Origin: an uncultured Candidatus Poseidoniales archaeon
Lineage (GTDB): Archaea > Thermoplasmatota > Poseidoniia > Poseidoniales > Poseidoniaceae
Length of the DNA: 52,980 bases
Assembly: GCA_905181715.1 (NCBI GenBank)
Contig: CAJIYT010000019.1
Location: 1-52,980, forward strand
Direction of reading: 5' to 3'
Position numbers and translations under genes: made by a program. The notes beneath the pieces were generated by a model that was given only the letters and a program-made list of their open reading frames with translations, did no database searches and was not told the origin of the DNA. This document shows, piece by piece, positions 10,375-18,773 of this stretch (positions are counted from its first letter, which is position 1; every line of letters begins with the position of its first letter).

Positions 10375-10761
10375 ATGCCGACCTGCAGATTCTGTAGCAG
10401 CGTCTATCCGCGTAACCAGTTCATCCATGGCAATGGGCCCAAAGCCCAGGTCTGTGTGCGCTGTGGCCTCGAAAAGGGCATGGTTACTGAAGATGAGGTG
10501 CCTTCCTTTTACAGTAGAGAATTATCGAATTCTAGATTCAGTATTATTGCCCGATATTGGTCTCCAGTACTTTGGTTGATGGCAGTTTGGGGTGCTTGGG
10601 CTGTGCTATTATTGCCAGTAAAACCATGGGGGATTTACACTCTTGTTCTACTTGCTTTAGCGACGCTCGGTCTACCGGTTTACATGTTCTTGAACCGAGT
10701 AAAATATCTGGCTAATATCGCTCGCCTGACCCCTGCGTATCAAACCCCACCAGGGCATTGA
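10375..10761 (+). CDS. Small zinc-ribbon membrane protein of unknown function
   Basis: 128 residues. The N terminus has two Cys pairs, CRFC (4-7) and CVRC (27-30), spaced as in a treble-clef or rubredoxin-like zinc ribbon. Two hydrophobic segments follow, about residues 66-82 and 86-106, with a short basic C terminus. It follows pabB by 19 bases and converges on ychF, whose stop abuts its own. No function can be assigned; the ribbon should lie on the cytoplasmic face. Confidence 0.65.
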   Translation: MPTCRFCSSVYPRNQFIHGNGPKAQVCVRCGLEKGMVTEDEVPSFYSRELSNSRFSIIARYWSPVLWLMAVWGAWAVLLLPVKPWGIYTLVLLALATLGLPVYMFLNRVKYLANIARLTPAYQTPPGH

Positions 10762-12033
10762 TCAACGAGAATGTATTTTGACAATAGCGTTATTTTCTAA
10801 TTCGTGCTCTGCACCAATTGTACGTTTGCTACGACCATCAATTCCTTTGATGAATCCATCACCGAGATCTGTATGAACTTGGTAGGCTAATTGTTTGGCA
10901 TTGATTCCATTTTTAACTATCAGTGCATCCGGTAATATTCTACCATCACCGTCAACCCATTGGCCTTCATCTTGTACTGGATAAACCACTACCATCTGTA
11001 GTGATTCAAAGACGATTTGCTCCAATAGTTGGGAAATACCAGTTCCTTGAGAACTCGTCAATCTTTGGTGCATAGAGTGTAAGGCTTTTTTCTGTGCTTC
11101 GTTTAATGACTTCTCTGCGCTTATAGAAAAATCGCATTCCCCAGATTCATAGGTAATCAATCCAGAGGCATCAGCCCTACGCAAAGCCAATTCCATATCA
11201 GCCATTGTTGGGATGACAAGAGCAGTGCTCTCTATATCATTCCAAGGCTCATCAATTGCTAAATCAGCCTTATTGGCAGCGATATTGATTGGGAATATAT
11301 ATGGGCGTAAACGCTTTGCAATTTCAGTAATCATCGTATTATCCCACTGCCATAGATTGGAGAGGTCAATATCGTCATTTCTGAGGTCTTCTATTGTTGA
11401 GTGAATCATTTGATGTGTTGCACCAATGCCCGATAGTTTTTCGAGTAGAAATCCAGCGAGGCCCTTCTCGCCTTCAGCTTGTACTCGACGTGTTCCTCTA
11501 CTCCAACCATCTTCTAAAATACTACAGATCCACGAATCTAATTCATCGGTCAAAAAGGAAATCTCCTCATTCATGGAAGCCAGAACATCACCAGCAGCCT
11601 CGATTGGATTACCCTCGATATCGGTCGAAGCAGAGGCATCGATCACTTGAATTAAGGATGTGCAATTAGCCAAATCTGAGAGAAAGGCGTTGCCCCTTCC
11701 TCTTCCTTCACTAGCCCCTGGAACCAAGCCGGCTACATCGACTAAATGGCAGGGCACGTAGCGTCGAAAACCGATACATGATCCGGTTCTCGGTTGACAG
11801 ATACTACCTTGTCGGGGGTCTTTTTCATCAATGGGTTCCATGCGGCCTTCCGCTTGCAAACGCTCGCGTAATTCAAAGCATGGACACGGTGCAGATGCAT
11901 GGATGAAGGCAACGCCGACATTTGCATCAATAGTACAAAATGGATAATTGGCAATATCTACTTTAGCCAAAGTAGCTGCTGAGAAGAATGTCGATTTACC
12001 AACATTGGGCTTGCCGACCAAACCGATACGCAT
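10762..12033 (-). CDS. ychF: YchF/Obg-family GTPase
   Basis: 423 residues. G1 is GLVGKPNVGKST at the N terminus, G3 is DVAGLVPGAS, and NKAD fills the G4 place. The last 70 residues look like a TGS domain, with AKQLAYQVHTDLGDGFIKG near the end. The archaeal/eukaryotic YchF group binds ATP or GTP and associates with ribosomes; the non-canonical NKAD motif occurs in that group too, so nucleotide preference is open. It lies 12 bases after the oxidase-like gene and may share its transcript. Confidence 0.88.
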   Translation of the reverse strand: MRIGLVGKPNVGKSTFFSAATLAKVDIANYPFCTIDANVGVAFIHASAPCPCFELRERLQAEGRMEPIDEKDPRQGSICQPRTGSCIGFRRYVPCHLVDVAGLVPGASEGRGRGNAFLSDLANCTSLIQVIDASASTDIEGNPIEAAGDVLASMNEEISFLTDELDSWICSILEDGWSRGTRRVQAEGEKGLAGFLLEKLSGIGATHQMIHSTIEDLRNDDIDLSNLWQWDNTMITEIAKRLRPYIFPINIAANKADLAIDEPWNDIESTALVIPTMADMELALRRADASGLITYESGECDFSISAEKSLNEAQKKALHSMHQRLTSSQGTGISQLLEQIVFESLQMVVVYPVQDEGQWVDGDGRILPDALIVKNGINAKQLAYQVHTDLGDGFIKGIDGRSKRTIGAEHELENNAIVKIHSR

Positions 12034-12045
12034 CGAGTCACCTAA

Positions 12046-14214
12046 TTACTGCGTAATCCGTTCGATTAATTCCTTCTTGGAGCCCTTGCTATCCAATCCC
12101 AAAGACTTAGCCAATTCAGTAATTTCTGATTTCTTCATCTTGTTCAAATCTGATTTGCTAGGGGTAATGTCCTCTTCGGTTGAATCGTCATCGGCCGTAT
12201 CATCTTCTGCAGGTTCTTCTTCAGAAGTCTCTTCCTCAGACGACTCTTCCTCTTCAGGTACGAATTCAACAAATTCGATGTTGTGCTTACTTCTAATCAT
12301 CATCAAGAGAATATCTAATTCGGGCAAATCGATATTACCATCATTATTGATGTCCATCTCCTTTACCAATTTTTCCATATCCCAAGGCGGTAGTTCGATT
12401 CCTTGACCAACCTTGAGCGCATTACCCAGTTCAAACATATCTAAAGAGCCACTAGCGTCGACATCTGCCCATTCAAAGAATTGCTTGGCAGTAGTGCCTC
12501 TTGCGCAAAGCCACTTGGTCAACTCCACCAACTCCTCTGGATATTGATCTTCTTCTTTCTCAGGGAATTCATCGACTTCATCGTCATGGAGTGTAGCGGA
12601 AACCTCGATAATAGTGCTACCACTCTCATCTTCTCCTTCAGAATCAGAGATTATTAACTCGGTATCCAATCCAACCCCGCGCCCTAGCAGATTACGGATA
12701 GACGTACTGCCCTCAACTAGAGTGAAGGTGGAAACATCACTGTTTACAACAACTCCCTTATCGGAAGGAATACGTGAGAAAGCGGTCCGAGAGACAGTAC
12801 TAACCCCTAGTAAGATTCCCATTGTAATGCAATAAAACCCAACAGATGCTGTGAGATTGAAACCACTAACACTTTCCAGAGTTGCATCATCTACCAGTGA
12901 ACTGATCTCGATAAAGGTCCAATCTGCCATCAATGAGACGACTGTGCTGAATAAACCGCCAAAGATGACCAACCAAGTTGCTAATCCAGCTGAGTTCCCA
13001 ACCAGGCGGTTACCCGATGCCAAGGGATATAACTCAAACATTACTGCTAAGCAGAATAGTCCACCTACAGTGTAGAGATAGCCCATATTAGCCGTAGAAG
13101 CAACAGTTGTTAGAGATGCATCTCCAATCATTACATTGAGGCCGGTAAAGAACGCTAGAACTGCAAATATTGGTAGTAGTAAAGCAGCAGCGACTGCCGC
13201 TACCGCACCAGGACTATTCATTGCTGAACCAGCATTACCGCGCATTGTGCAAATGATATTGGCACTGAATGCTAATATCGGGAATATACCCATGGTTACT
13301 AGAATCGCTCCTAATGATTGCAATAGTGGTTCAGTACTGGATTGAGAAAGGAAGAATGGAGTAACTGTGACAAATAGCAACAACATACTGGCTTTGGTAA
13401 GACTACCACTCCAGATAGGGCGGTCTGTGACCCAAGGGACCACATGATAGCCAACAGAGAACATCAATGCAAGTGGCACCCATCCGTTTACTATTGCATC
13501 AGCCATCCAAACAACGGTGGTTTGGTTGGTGATCTCGCCGAGAGCATTGATTGCAAGACCAAAGATCATTGCTGCAAGTCCCATTATCAAAAACCAACTA
13601 CTAACTCCAACCGGAGTCTCGCTTTGCGCATTGGTAAGCAAAGAATTAACCAGCATCGAGCTGACCATTGCTGCGTATACCATTCCAATCAGGCTATAGT
13701 GGAAATCACTCAAGTCGAAGAAGACAGGTAATACCAGGCTGAGTAAAGTAACACCAAACCAACCGAAGGCAATCAGTGATGCACTGGCTTCACTAGCTAG
13801 ACGGCCACCATTTGCGCGGCTGTGTGCGACTAGAGAACCGCCGAGTAAGATGCTGAAAACCGCTGCGCTGAGTGTGGTTAGGTTGAACAATGCCATAGCA
13901 TCGCCATTATCCCATGACCAGCCAATACTTGAAAGAGAATCCAAGGCTTTTGCATCATAATCATGCCAAGCACCAAGGAAGCCGCCAATTGCTGAAAGAA
14001 CAAACCAGAAACAACCGAATTGAATCCAAGTTTTTGCCCCATTGCCATCATCGTCTTTGAACAAACCGATAATTCCAGCTGGGGCTTTGGTTAACAGAAA
14101 CATACCAACTTGTTTGAGAGCAGCACTCATGTCTCCTAAGCCACGCTGGAGTAAATGCGCTAATCCCCCGAGGAATACTACCAATAATACCGCTGCAAAA
14201 ATAACTGTAATCAT
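12046..14214 (-). CDS. Polytopic membrane protein resembling haem-copper oxidase subunit I without metal ligands, fused to EF-hands and SAP motif
   Basis: 722 residues in three parts. Residues 1-480 hold about 12 hydrophobic segments. By eye, stretches at 205-330 and 365-410 follow the order of cbb3-type oxidase subunit I (CcoN): a pattern like SSWFLI, then NGWVPLALMFSVGYHVVP followed by DRPIWS, and later MGYLYTVGGLFCLAVMFELYP. At the places where CcoN has its CuB and haem histidines this protein has Asn, Gln, Ser and Ala. Residues 540-640 carry two textbook EF-hand loops (584-595 and 621-632). After a Glu/Asp-rich linker (654-683), residues 687-722 match a SAP helix-extension-helix motif. 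The tail is predicted cytoplasmic. The oxidase relationship is from memory of motif order, not an alignment; a plain unknown transporter is the alternative. A 90-residue membrane protein precedes it by 18 bases. Confidence 0.6.
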   Translation of the reverse strand: MITVIFAAVLLVVFLGGLAHLLQRGLGDMSAALKQVGMFLLTKAPAGIIGLFKDDDGNGAKTWIQFGCFWFVLSAIGGFLGAWHDYDAKALDSLSSIGWSWDNGDAMALFNLTTLSAAVFSILLGGSLVAHSRANGGRLASEASASLIAFGWFGVTLLSLVLPVFFDLSDFHYSLIGMVYAAMVSSMLVNSLLTNAQSETPVGVSSWFLIMGLAAMIFGLAINALGEITNQTTVVWMADAIVNGWVPLALMFSVGYHVVPWVTDRPIWSGSLTKASMLLLFVTVTPFFLSQSSTEPLLQSLGAILVTMGIFPILAFSANIICTMRGNAGSAMNSPGAVAAVAAALLLPIFAVLAFFTGLNVMIGDASLTTVASTANMGYLYTVGGLFCLAVMFELYPLASGNRLVGNSAGLATWLVIFGGLFSTVVSLMADWTFIEISSLVDDATLESVSGFNLTASVGFYCITMGILLGVSTVSRTAFSRIPSDKGVVVNSDVSTFTLVEGSTSIRNLLGRGVGLDTELIISDSEGEDESGSTIIEVSATLHDDEVDEFPEKEEDQYPEELVELTKWLCARGTTAKQFFEWADVDASGSLDMFELGNALKVGQGIELPPWDMEKLVKEMDINNDGNIDLPELDILLMMIRSKHNIEFVEFVPEEEESSEEETSEEEPAEDDTADDDSTEEDITPSKSDLNKMKKSEITELAKSLGLDSKGSKKELIERITQ

Positions 14215-14232
14215 TCAAAAGTCCCCCCCTTC

Positions 14233-14505
14233 TCAATTCGAGATGATCTCCCCAATCATATTGGCAATAATCATTCCAACCATAAGCATGATTCCTATCA
14301 GATAATACCAAATCCCAGACCCACCAAGTGAGTCTAGCATTGGGGCGATATCGCTGAATACTGGTAAACTATCCCAGCCAAAAATAGTGCTGAACATTCC
14401 AAGAAGGCCGATTAACCCGACCACTGAGATGGCAATAAATACTCTCGAAGCGGCTGGTTCAGCCACTCCTTGACTCACATCGGGTAATAGTGGACTTCCA
14501 GACAT
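14233..14505 (-). CDS. Small two-helix membrane protein preceding the oxidase-like protein
   Basis: 90 residues with a polar N terminus of about 20 residues and two membrane helices, about 21-43 and 64-86. A GGTGA Shine-Dalgarno site stands 5 bases before the ATG. It lies directly upstream of the oxidase-like membrane gene on the same strand, so a small accessory subunit of the same complex is possible. No sequence motif identifies it. Confidence 0.6.
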   Translation of the reverse strand: MSGSPLLPDVSQGVAEPAASRVFIAISVVGLIGLLGMFSTIFGWDSLPVFSDIAPMLDSLGGSGIWYYLIGIMLMVGMIIANMIGEIISN

Positions 14506-14596
14506 TCATTTCACCTTGACCCCATAGGGGTCATCTATTGCACCGTCACCGCGGTCATAAACATTGACCACTAGAACTGCATAGTGTGGTAACTGA

Positions 14597-15763
14597 TTAC
14601 AGAGAACGGAGATTTTGAACACCATCTCCACGACGGCGCAAACCGATACCCAATGGAATCGGAATCGATCTATCGAGTTCGATTTCAGTTTGCCATATTT
14701 TTCGACATGCACAATCAATTCCAGCGAATTCTTTGACATCACCACTAACCGAATAACGCTCGATTGCCGCCACTATATCGCCATCACATGAACCACAGTT
14801 ATGTGCCCCTCTGACTTTACCTCCAGCGGTTGGATGAATTATCAAACGACAGATTTGATCTGGATCTCCATTAACTCCACCATTGGGATGAATAACAGGG
14901 TTAACTCGTTCGATAAGTTCAACTAATGACCAAAGCCACGGAGGTCGATAATCGCCAGCTCTATACAATCGATCGATCATGGTTCCGCGCTGAATATTCA
15001 TCGGGTTAACCGATATTTCATCACTGCGAGACGCGACATCTTCTATCCATTTGACCGTATGATGGAGTGAATCACCTTCGCTCATGAAAGGAGGCTTAAA
15101 CATCAGATAGGTTTTGACTCGCACACCGAATTCAACTAGGTTTTCGACCGCCCGATCCCAAGAAGCGATTGAAAAGCCTTTATTGACGTGGAAACGGAGA
15201 ACCTCGTCATCATATGCTTCAAGACCAATGGCCACTGAAAATTTAGGGTTTATCGCTACAGCCCAAGCTAATTTTTCTTTGGTTAATTGTTCAGTCCGAC
15301 TCTCGATAATCAATTCCTTGCCTAATTCATGACATTCCTGGAGGACGGTCTTCTGGAAATCAACTGGAATCTCTCTATCTTCGAGTAGGCTACCAGATGT
15401 GTAAACCTTGACCATTCCGTGATCTGCAAAATCAGAGAATTTCTTCTTTGCTTGTGCCCACTGTGCGTGTAGGTCTTCACTGGTCACATCATCTCGTGTA
15501 TCATTAAAATATCCACAAAAAGTACAGCCACTAGACCACCACCAATGGCAGCCTTTAGTTCGCAGTATTACGGTTACCGCACTGGTTGGTGTACCATCTG
15601 CAAGTGTTTCGGGGGTGAAATAAGTGGTAGCTAATTCACGAGCATCCCAAGATTGTTGCTTCTCTTTTGCCCATGGGGTATTTGCTGGTGCTTTGACCAA
15701 ATCGTGAATACGAGCTGGGCGCTCCCCTTCGCCGGGGATCATCGTCAAACTCCTTCCCGCCAT
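14597..15763 (-). CDS. raSEA: Archaeosine biosynthesis radical SAM enzyme RaSEA
   Basis: 388 residues. An Elp3-like radical-SAM cysteine set is visible as C-x7-C-x2-C in GCHWWWSSGCTFCGYF (around residues 71-83), followed by VYTSGSLLEDREIP, IESRTEQLT and IGLEAYDDEVLRFHVNKGF, which match the MJ1487/TIGR01210 family. The C terminus has further cysteines (HNCGSC and IDCACRK). In known archaea this enzyme works with ArcS to turn the lysine adduct of preQ0 at tRNA position 15 into archaeosine. ArcS is not in this window. ATG at 15742 is an alternative start, with GGAG 8 bases before it; 15763 has no clear Shine-Dalgarno site. Confidence 0.85.
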   Translation of the reverse strand: MAGRSLTMIPGEGERPARIHDLVKAPANTPWAKEKQQSWDARELATTYFTPETLADGTPTSAVTVILRTKGCHWWWSSGCTFCGYFNDTRDDVTSEDLHAQWAQAKKKFSDFADHGMVKVYTSGSLLEDREIPVDFQKTVLQECHELGKELIIESRTEQLTKEKLAWAVAINPKFSVAIGLEAYDDEVLRFHVNKGFSIASWDRAVENLVEFGVRVKTYLMFKPPFMSEGDSLHHTVKWIEDVASRSDEISVNPMNIQRGTMIDRLYRAGDYRPPWLWSLVELIERVNPVIHPNGGVNGDPDQICRLIIHPTAGGKVRGAHNCGSCDGDIVAAIERYSVSGDVKEFAGIDCACRKIWQTEIELDRSIPIPLGIGLRRRGDGVQNLRSL

Positions 15764-15809
15764 ATGTCGGGCTCGGGCGTCTTATGTTTCAACTAGTCGC
15801 ACCATCAAA

Positions 15810-16649
15810 TCAGATAGGCTTGAAGAGTATTGATGTCCCAGCTTTGACAAATTCACCCTTTGGATAGGTGGAATTTCCATCTTCTGCAGAGACGACTTCA
15901 ACCGAGAATTGTGCGGCTGGCACTCGTATATCTACACGACTACCGAGACGTATCATGCCGTAACGTTGACCACGCCTCAACTCAGTTCCTTCGCTTACCC
16001 ACGGGATAATCGTACGTGCTAAGGCTCCAGAAATTTGTGTAACTTCGACGACCAGGCCGGCATCGTCAACAAAGAGCGAGCGGACTCGCTCGTTATATTC
16101 ACTCTCCTTACGATATGCAGCAAGGAACGGGCCGCGTTTACGACCTTTGCCAACTCGATGTTCCATTTGGGTAAGAGTTCCAGCAATCGGTGCTCGGTTG
16201 ACATGAACATCGAGAGGTGACATGAAGACAGCAACTCGCCAGACGTCACTTTCAGATTCATCTCCCTTTTCAACGGCTTCAAAACGTTGCTCTGTCGAAA
16301 AGGAAAGAGGCTCTTCACACGATTCAGGGTGCCAATCTCCTGTGTGCTCATCGCTTTGAATGTCTTCAGTTTCAGTAGCGGAAGGTCTCCTTCCTGTTGC
16401 CTTTTCACGTCTTGCAAACATCACATGGCCATCAGCAGATGACACGATAACCCCTTCATCACGAGGAATCGGTCGGTCTGGATCACGCCAGAAATTTGCA
16501 AAGAAGGCTGATATCATCAGTAGGAAAATCCCACATCCAGGTGCTAGACCCATCAGAGGGTCTACTAAACTACCAATCGTGATGAAAGAGAAACCAACTA
16601 CTGCTGGAATCAGTACCGGTGCATGACCGCCACGGGCCAGAAGACCCAT
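15810..16649 (-). CDS. Phosphatidylserine-decarboxylase-family protein (probable archaetidylserine decarboxylase)
   Basis: 279 residues. Two N-terminal membrane segments (about 10-30 and 34-52) are followed by FWRDPDRPIP and SADGHV, then VAVFMSPLDVHVNRAP and, at 229-240, RYGMIRLGSRVD. Gly236-Ser237 is the self-cleavage site where the serine becomes the pyruvoyl group. The family decarboxylates phosphatidylserine; in archaea the ether analogue archaetidylserine is the expected substrate. An acidic, low-complexity insertion of about 55 residues (80-135) separates the two halves of the core, which is unusual for the short archaeal form. Its start is 10 bases after the stop-side gene boundary at 16660, with GAGGCGAT upstream. 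Confidence 0.85.
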   Translation of the reverse strand: MGLLARGGHAPVLIPAVVGFSFITIGSLVDPLMGLAPGCGIFLLMISAFFANFWRDPDRPIPRDEGVIVSSADGHVMFARREKATGRRPSATETEDIQSDEHTGDWHPESCEEPLSFSTEQRFEAVEKGDESESDVWRVAVFMSPLDVHVNRAPIAGTLTQMEHRVGKGRKRGPFLAAYRKESEYNERVRSLFVDDAGLVVEVTQISGALARTIIPWVSEGTELRRGQRYGMIRLGSRVDIRVPAAQFSVEVVSAEDGNSTYPKGEFVKAGTSILFKPI

Positions 16650-16659
16650 TCAAATCGCC

Positions 16660-17628
16660 TCACTTCTCTGCCCACGGGTCGGTATCATCAGCCCATTCTG
16701 AATCCGATGAATTCGATTCCACGGGGTGTTCTTTGACCCAAGCATCCGCTGCAGCTCCAAGTTCGCTACCCTTTAGGTAATAATTTCCGTCCTTGTCGTA
16801 TGCTTTGGAGAATTCGATGAAAGCTTCACGATCTGAAATCCCATACTTTTCAAGGACTCCATCGAGAACACTATCCGACCAATTCCATTCGATGTCTTCC
16901 TCTGCTACGTTATCGGCAGCAGCTGGTTCTTTGGTTTCGGTTTCTTCGGGAGCAGATACATCTTCAGTTGGCTCTTCAGCAGTCTCCTCGTCGGACACAA
17001 GATCCGCTGGGTCCTTCTCGGATTCAATTCTGGATTCAGCTTCTTCGAGTGTCATCTCAGCCGCTCTGGATTCGATAACCTCATCCATACGGTCGGTGAT
17101 TGCACGTTGCATGTGTTGACTTTGGCGCTCTGTTTCGATTGCGGTTTCAATCATTTCATAGCGATTCTGAATTGCCTTATTTAATTCTTCGAATAGTGAC
17201 ATGTGCTCTACATACCACTCATCACGAGTAGATAATTCGACCACTGCCAATCGCAAGTCGTTATCGAGTTCTTCAGCGATGGAGAAAACCTTGCCCAATC
17301 TATCCTTTTCACGGGAGAATTTCTCTTCCATTTTCTGGAGTTCAGGCTCAAGATGTTCGATTTGCTTGGTGACCTTTGCATCTCTCAATTCAAGGTCTCT
17401 GATTCGGTTATCCTTTTGTGAAAGTAGGCCCTCTAGCCCTTCTTTCTCAATTTCTCTTTCGACGATTTCTTTTTCTAAAACCTCGATCTCAGCTTTGATA
17501 TCAATCAATTCTTTTTCCTGAGATTCATACGCTGCATAGAGCTTACGCAAGCGGTCGGTTTCGTCGCCTAGACGATTCTCCACTTCCTTGAGTTTGACTT
17601 CGGGAGTCATGGTGCCTTCTTCTGACAT
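16660..17628 (-). CDS. Coiled-coil protein with C-terminal EF-hand-like loop
   Basis: 322 residues from the ATG at 17628, chosen because GGTGA lies 5 bases upstream; a TTG at 17667 would add 13 residues. Residues about 12-115 and 150-210 are strongly heptad-like, rich in Glu, Lys, Arg and Leu. A Glu/Asp/Thr/Pro linker follows, then a short globular end with WNWSDSVLDGVLEKYGI and one EF-hand-like loop (DKDGNYYLKGSE) in which Gly sits at loop position 4 rather than 6. No signal peptide or membrane helix is seen, so it is probably cytosolic. Function unknown. The EF-hand/acidic-linker style recalls the tail of the membrane protein at 12046-14214. Confidence 0.7.
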   Translation of the reverse strand: MSEEGTMTPEVKLKEVENRLGDETDRLRKLYAAYESQEKELIDIKAEIEVLEKEIVEREIEKEGLEGLLSQKDNRIRDLELRDAKVTKQIEHLEPELQKMEEKFSREKDRLGKVFSIAEELDNDLRLAVVELSTRDEWYVEHMSLFEELNKAIQNRYEMIETAIETERQSQHMQRAITDRMDEVIESRAAEMTLEEAESRIESEKDPADLVSDEETAEEPTEDVSAPEETETKEPAAADNVAEEDIEWNWSDSVLDGVLEKYGISDREAFIEFSKAYDKDGNYYLKGSELGAAADAWVKEHPVESNSSDSEWADDTDPWAEK

Positions 17629-17718
17629 CTTCTTCACCGGAGGCATAGCCTCCATGCTTTCCGACAATGGCCCTGCATATCAAGCCGACGCACCAAATAG
17701 TTGGTCAATCGTGTTTAG

Positions 17719-18687
17719 TCAGGGATGTTGACGCGCTTCATCTGTTGCTAGAATCAACTCTTTTGCAATACCAAACTCACCCATAGAATGGCCAGCATCT
17801 GCTATTATTCTCAATCGACTTAGCGGTAGGACTTTGTGTAATTCCCACGCACTGCGCGCCGGACAAACCACATCGTAACGACCTTGGACAATCACACAAG
17901 GGATATGGGCGATTTGGGGAGCATTGTTGAGAATATATCCCTCCTCAAGGAATATGCCATTGAGGAAATAATGACATTCGATTCTAGCAAAGGCCACAGC
18001 GAAATCAAGGTCATCGGCTTTTTCGATAGTATCCTGCTTTGGAAAGAGGTAACTTGTCGCCATTTCCCACAAGGTCCATTGTTTTGCAGCAGCACGACGT
18101 ATTTCAGTATCATCGCTGGTTAATCGTCGGTGATAAGCGGATATCAGATCGTGCTGTTCCTCTGAAGGAATGTGTTCACGATATGGTTCAAAAGCATCTG
18201 GGAATATATGGCTGGCGCCATCCTGGTAAAACCAACGCAACTCACTTTTACGACACATGAATATCCCGCGTAAAATCAAACTCTTGACCCGAGAGGGATG
18301 CTGAATCGCATAGATTAATGAGAGAGTCGAACCCCATGAACCTCCGAATACATGCCAATCTTCAATGCCGAGATGTTGACGTAAAACCTCGATGTCGGAA
18401 ACCGAAGCTTGTGTATTATTTTCTTCCAATTCGGCATGAGGTGTTGATTGGCCACAACCGCGCTGATCGAACTGAATGATGTCCCAACTTTCCGGGTCGA
18501 AATACCTCCGATATGCAGGTTGACTGCCACCGCCGGGTCCACCGTGAATTACGATGACTGGTTGCCCGTTAGGATTACCACTTCTCTCCCATGCAATGGT
18601 ATGTAATTCACTGACTTTTAGAAAGCCATTTTGATGAGTTTCAATTTCAGGATAAAGCACTTCATCGAGTTTAGAATCATCGCCCAT
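17719..18687 (-). CDS. pip: Proline iminopeptidase (alpha/beta hydrolase)
   Basis: 322 residues, the usual length for the S33 family. HGGPGGGSQPAY forms the oxyanion loop, FDQRGCGQSTPH follows, the nucleophile is Ser117 in GGSWGS, and Asp and His come in GRYDVVCP and ADAGHSMGE near the C terminus. The enzyme removes N-terminal proline from peptides and would act in the cytosol; no signal peptide is present. GGTGATG lies about 10 bases before the start. It is divergent from acs. The assignment to proline iminopeptidase over other S33 hydrolases rests on the GGPG and DQRGCG signatures. Confidence 0.9.
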   Translation of the reverse strand: MGDDSKLDEVLYPEIETHQNGFLKVSELHTIAWERSGNPNGQPVIVIHGGPGGGSQPAYRRYFDPESWDIIQFDQRGCGQSTPHAELEENNTQASVSDIEVLRQHLGIEDWHVFGGSWGSTLSLIYAIQHPSRVKSLILRGIFMCRKSELRWFYQDGASHIFPDAFEPYREHIPSEEQHDLISAYHRRLTSDDTEIRRAAAKQWTLWEMATSYLFPKQDTIEKADDLDFAVAFARIECHYFLNGIFLEEGYILNNAPQIAHIPCVIVQGRYDVVCPARSAWELHKVLPLSRLRIIADAGHSMGEFGIAKELILATDEARQHP

Positions 18688-18773
18688 ATCTATCTCACAT
18701 CACCTATACAACAAGGGTTTTTCGCTTAATGAAATAATTCCGCCGTGCATTTCATGTGCGGTCTCGCGATAGG

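Noticed and set aside
14506..14745. 79-codon minus-strand frame at the end of the archaeosine enzyme gene
   Set aside because: Overlaps RaSEA in another frame; the residues look like a frame-shifted reading of it.
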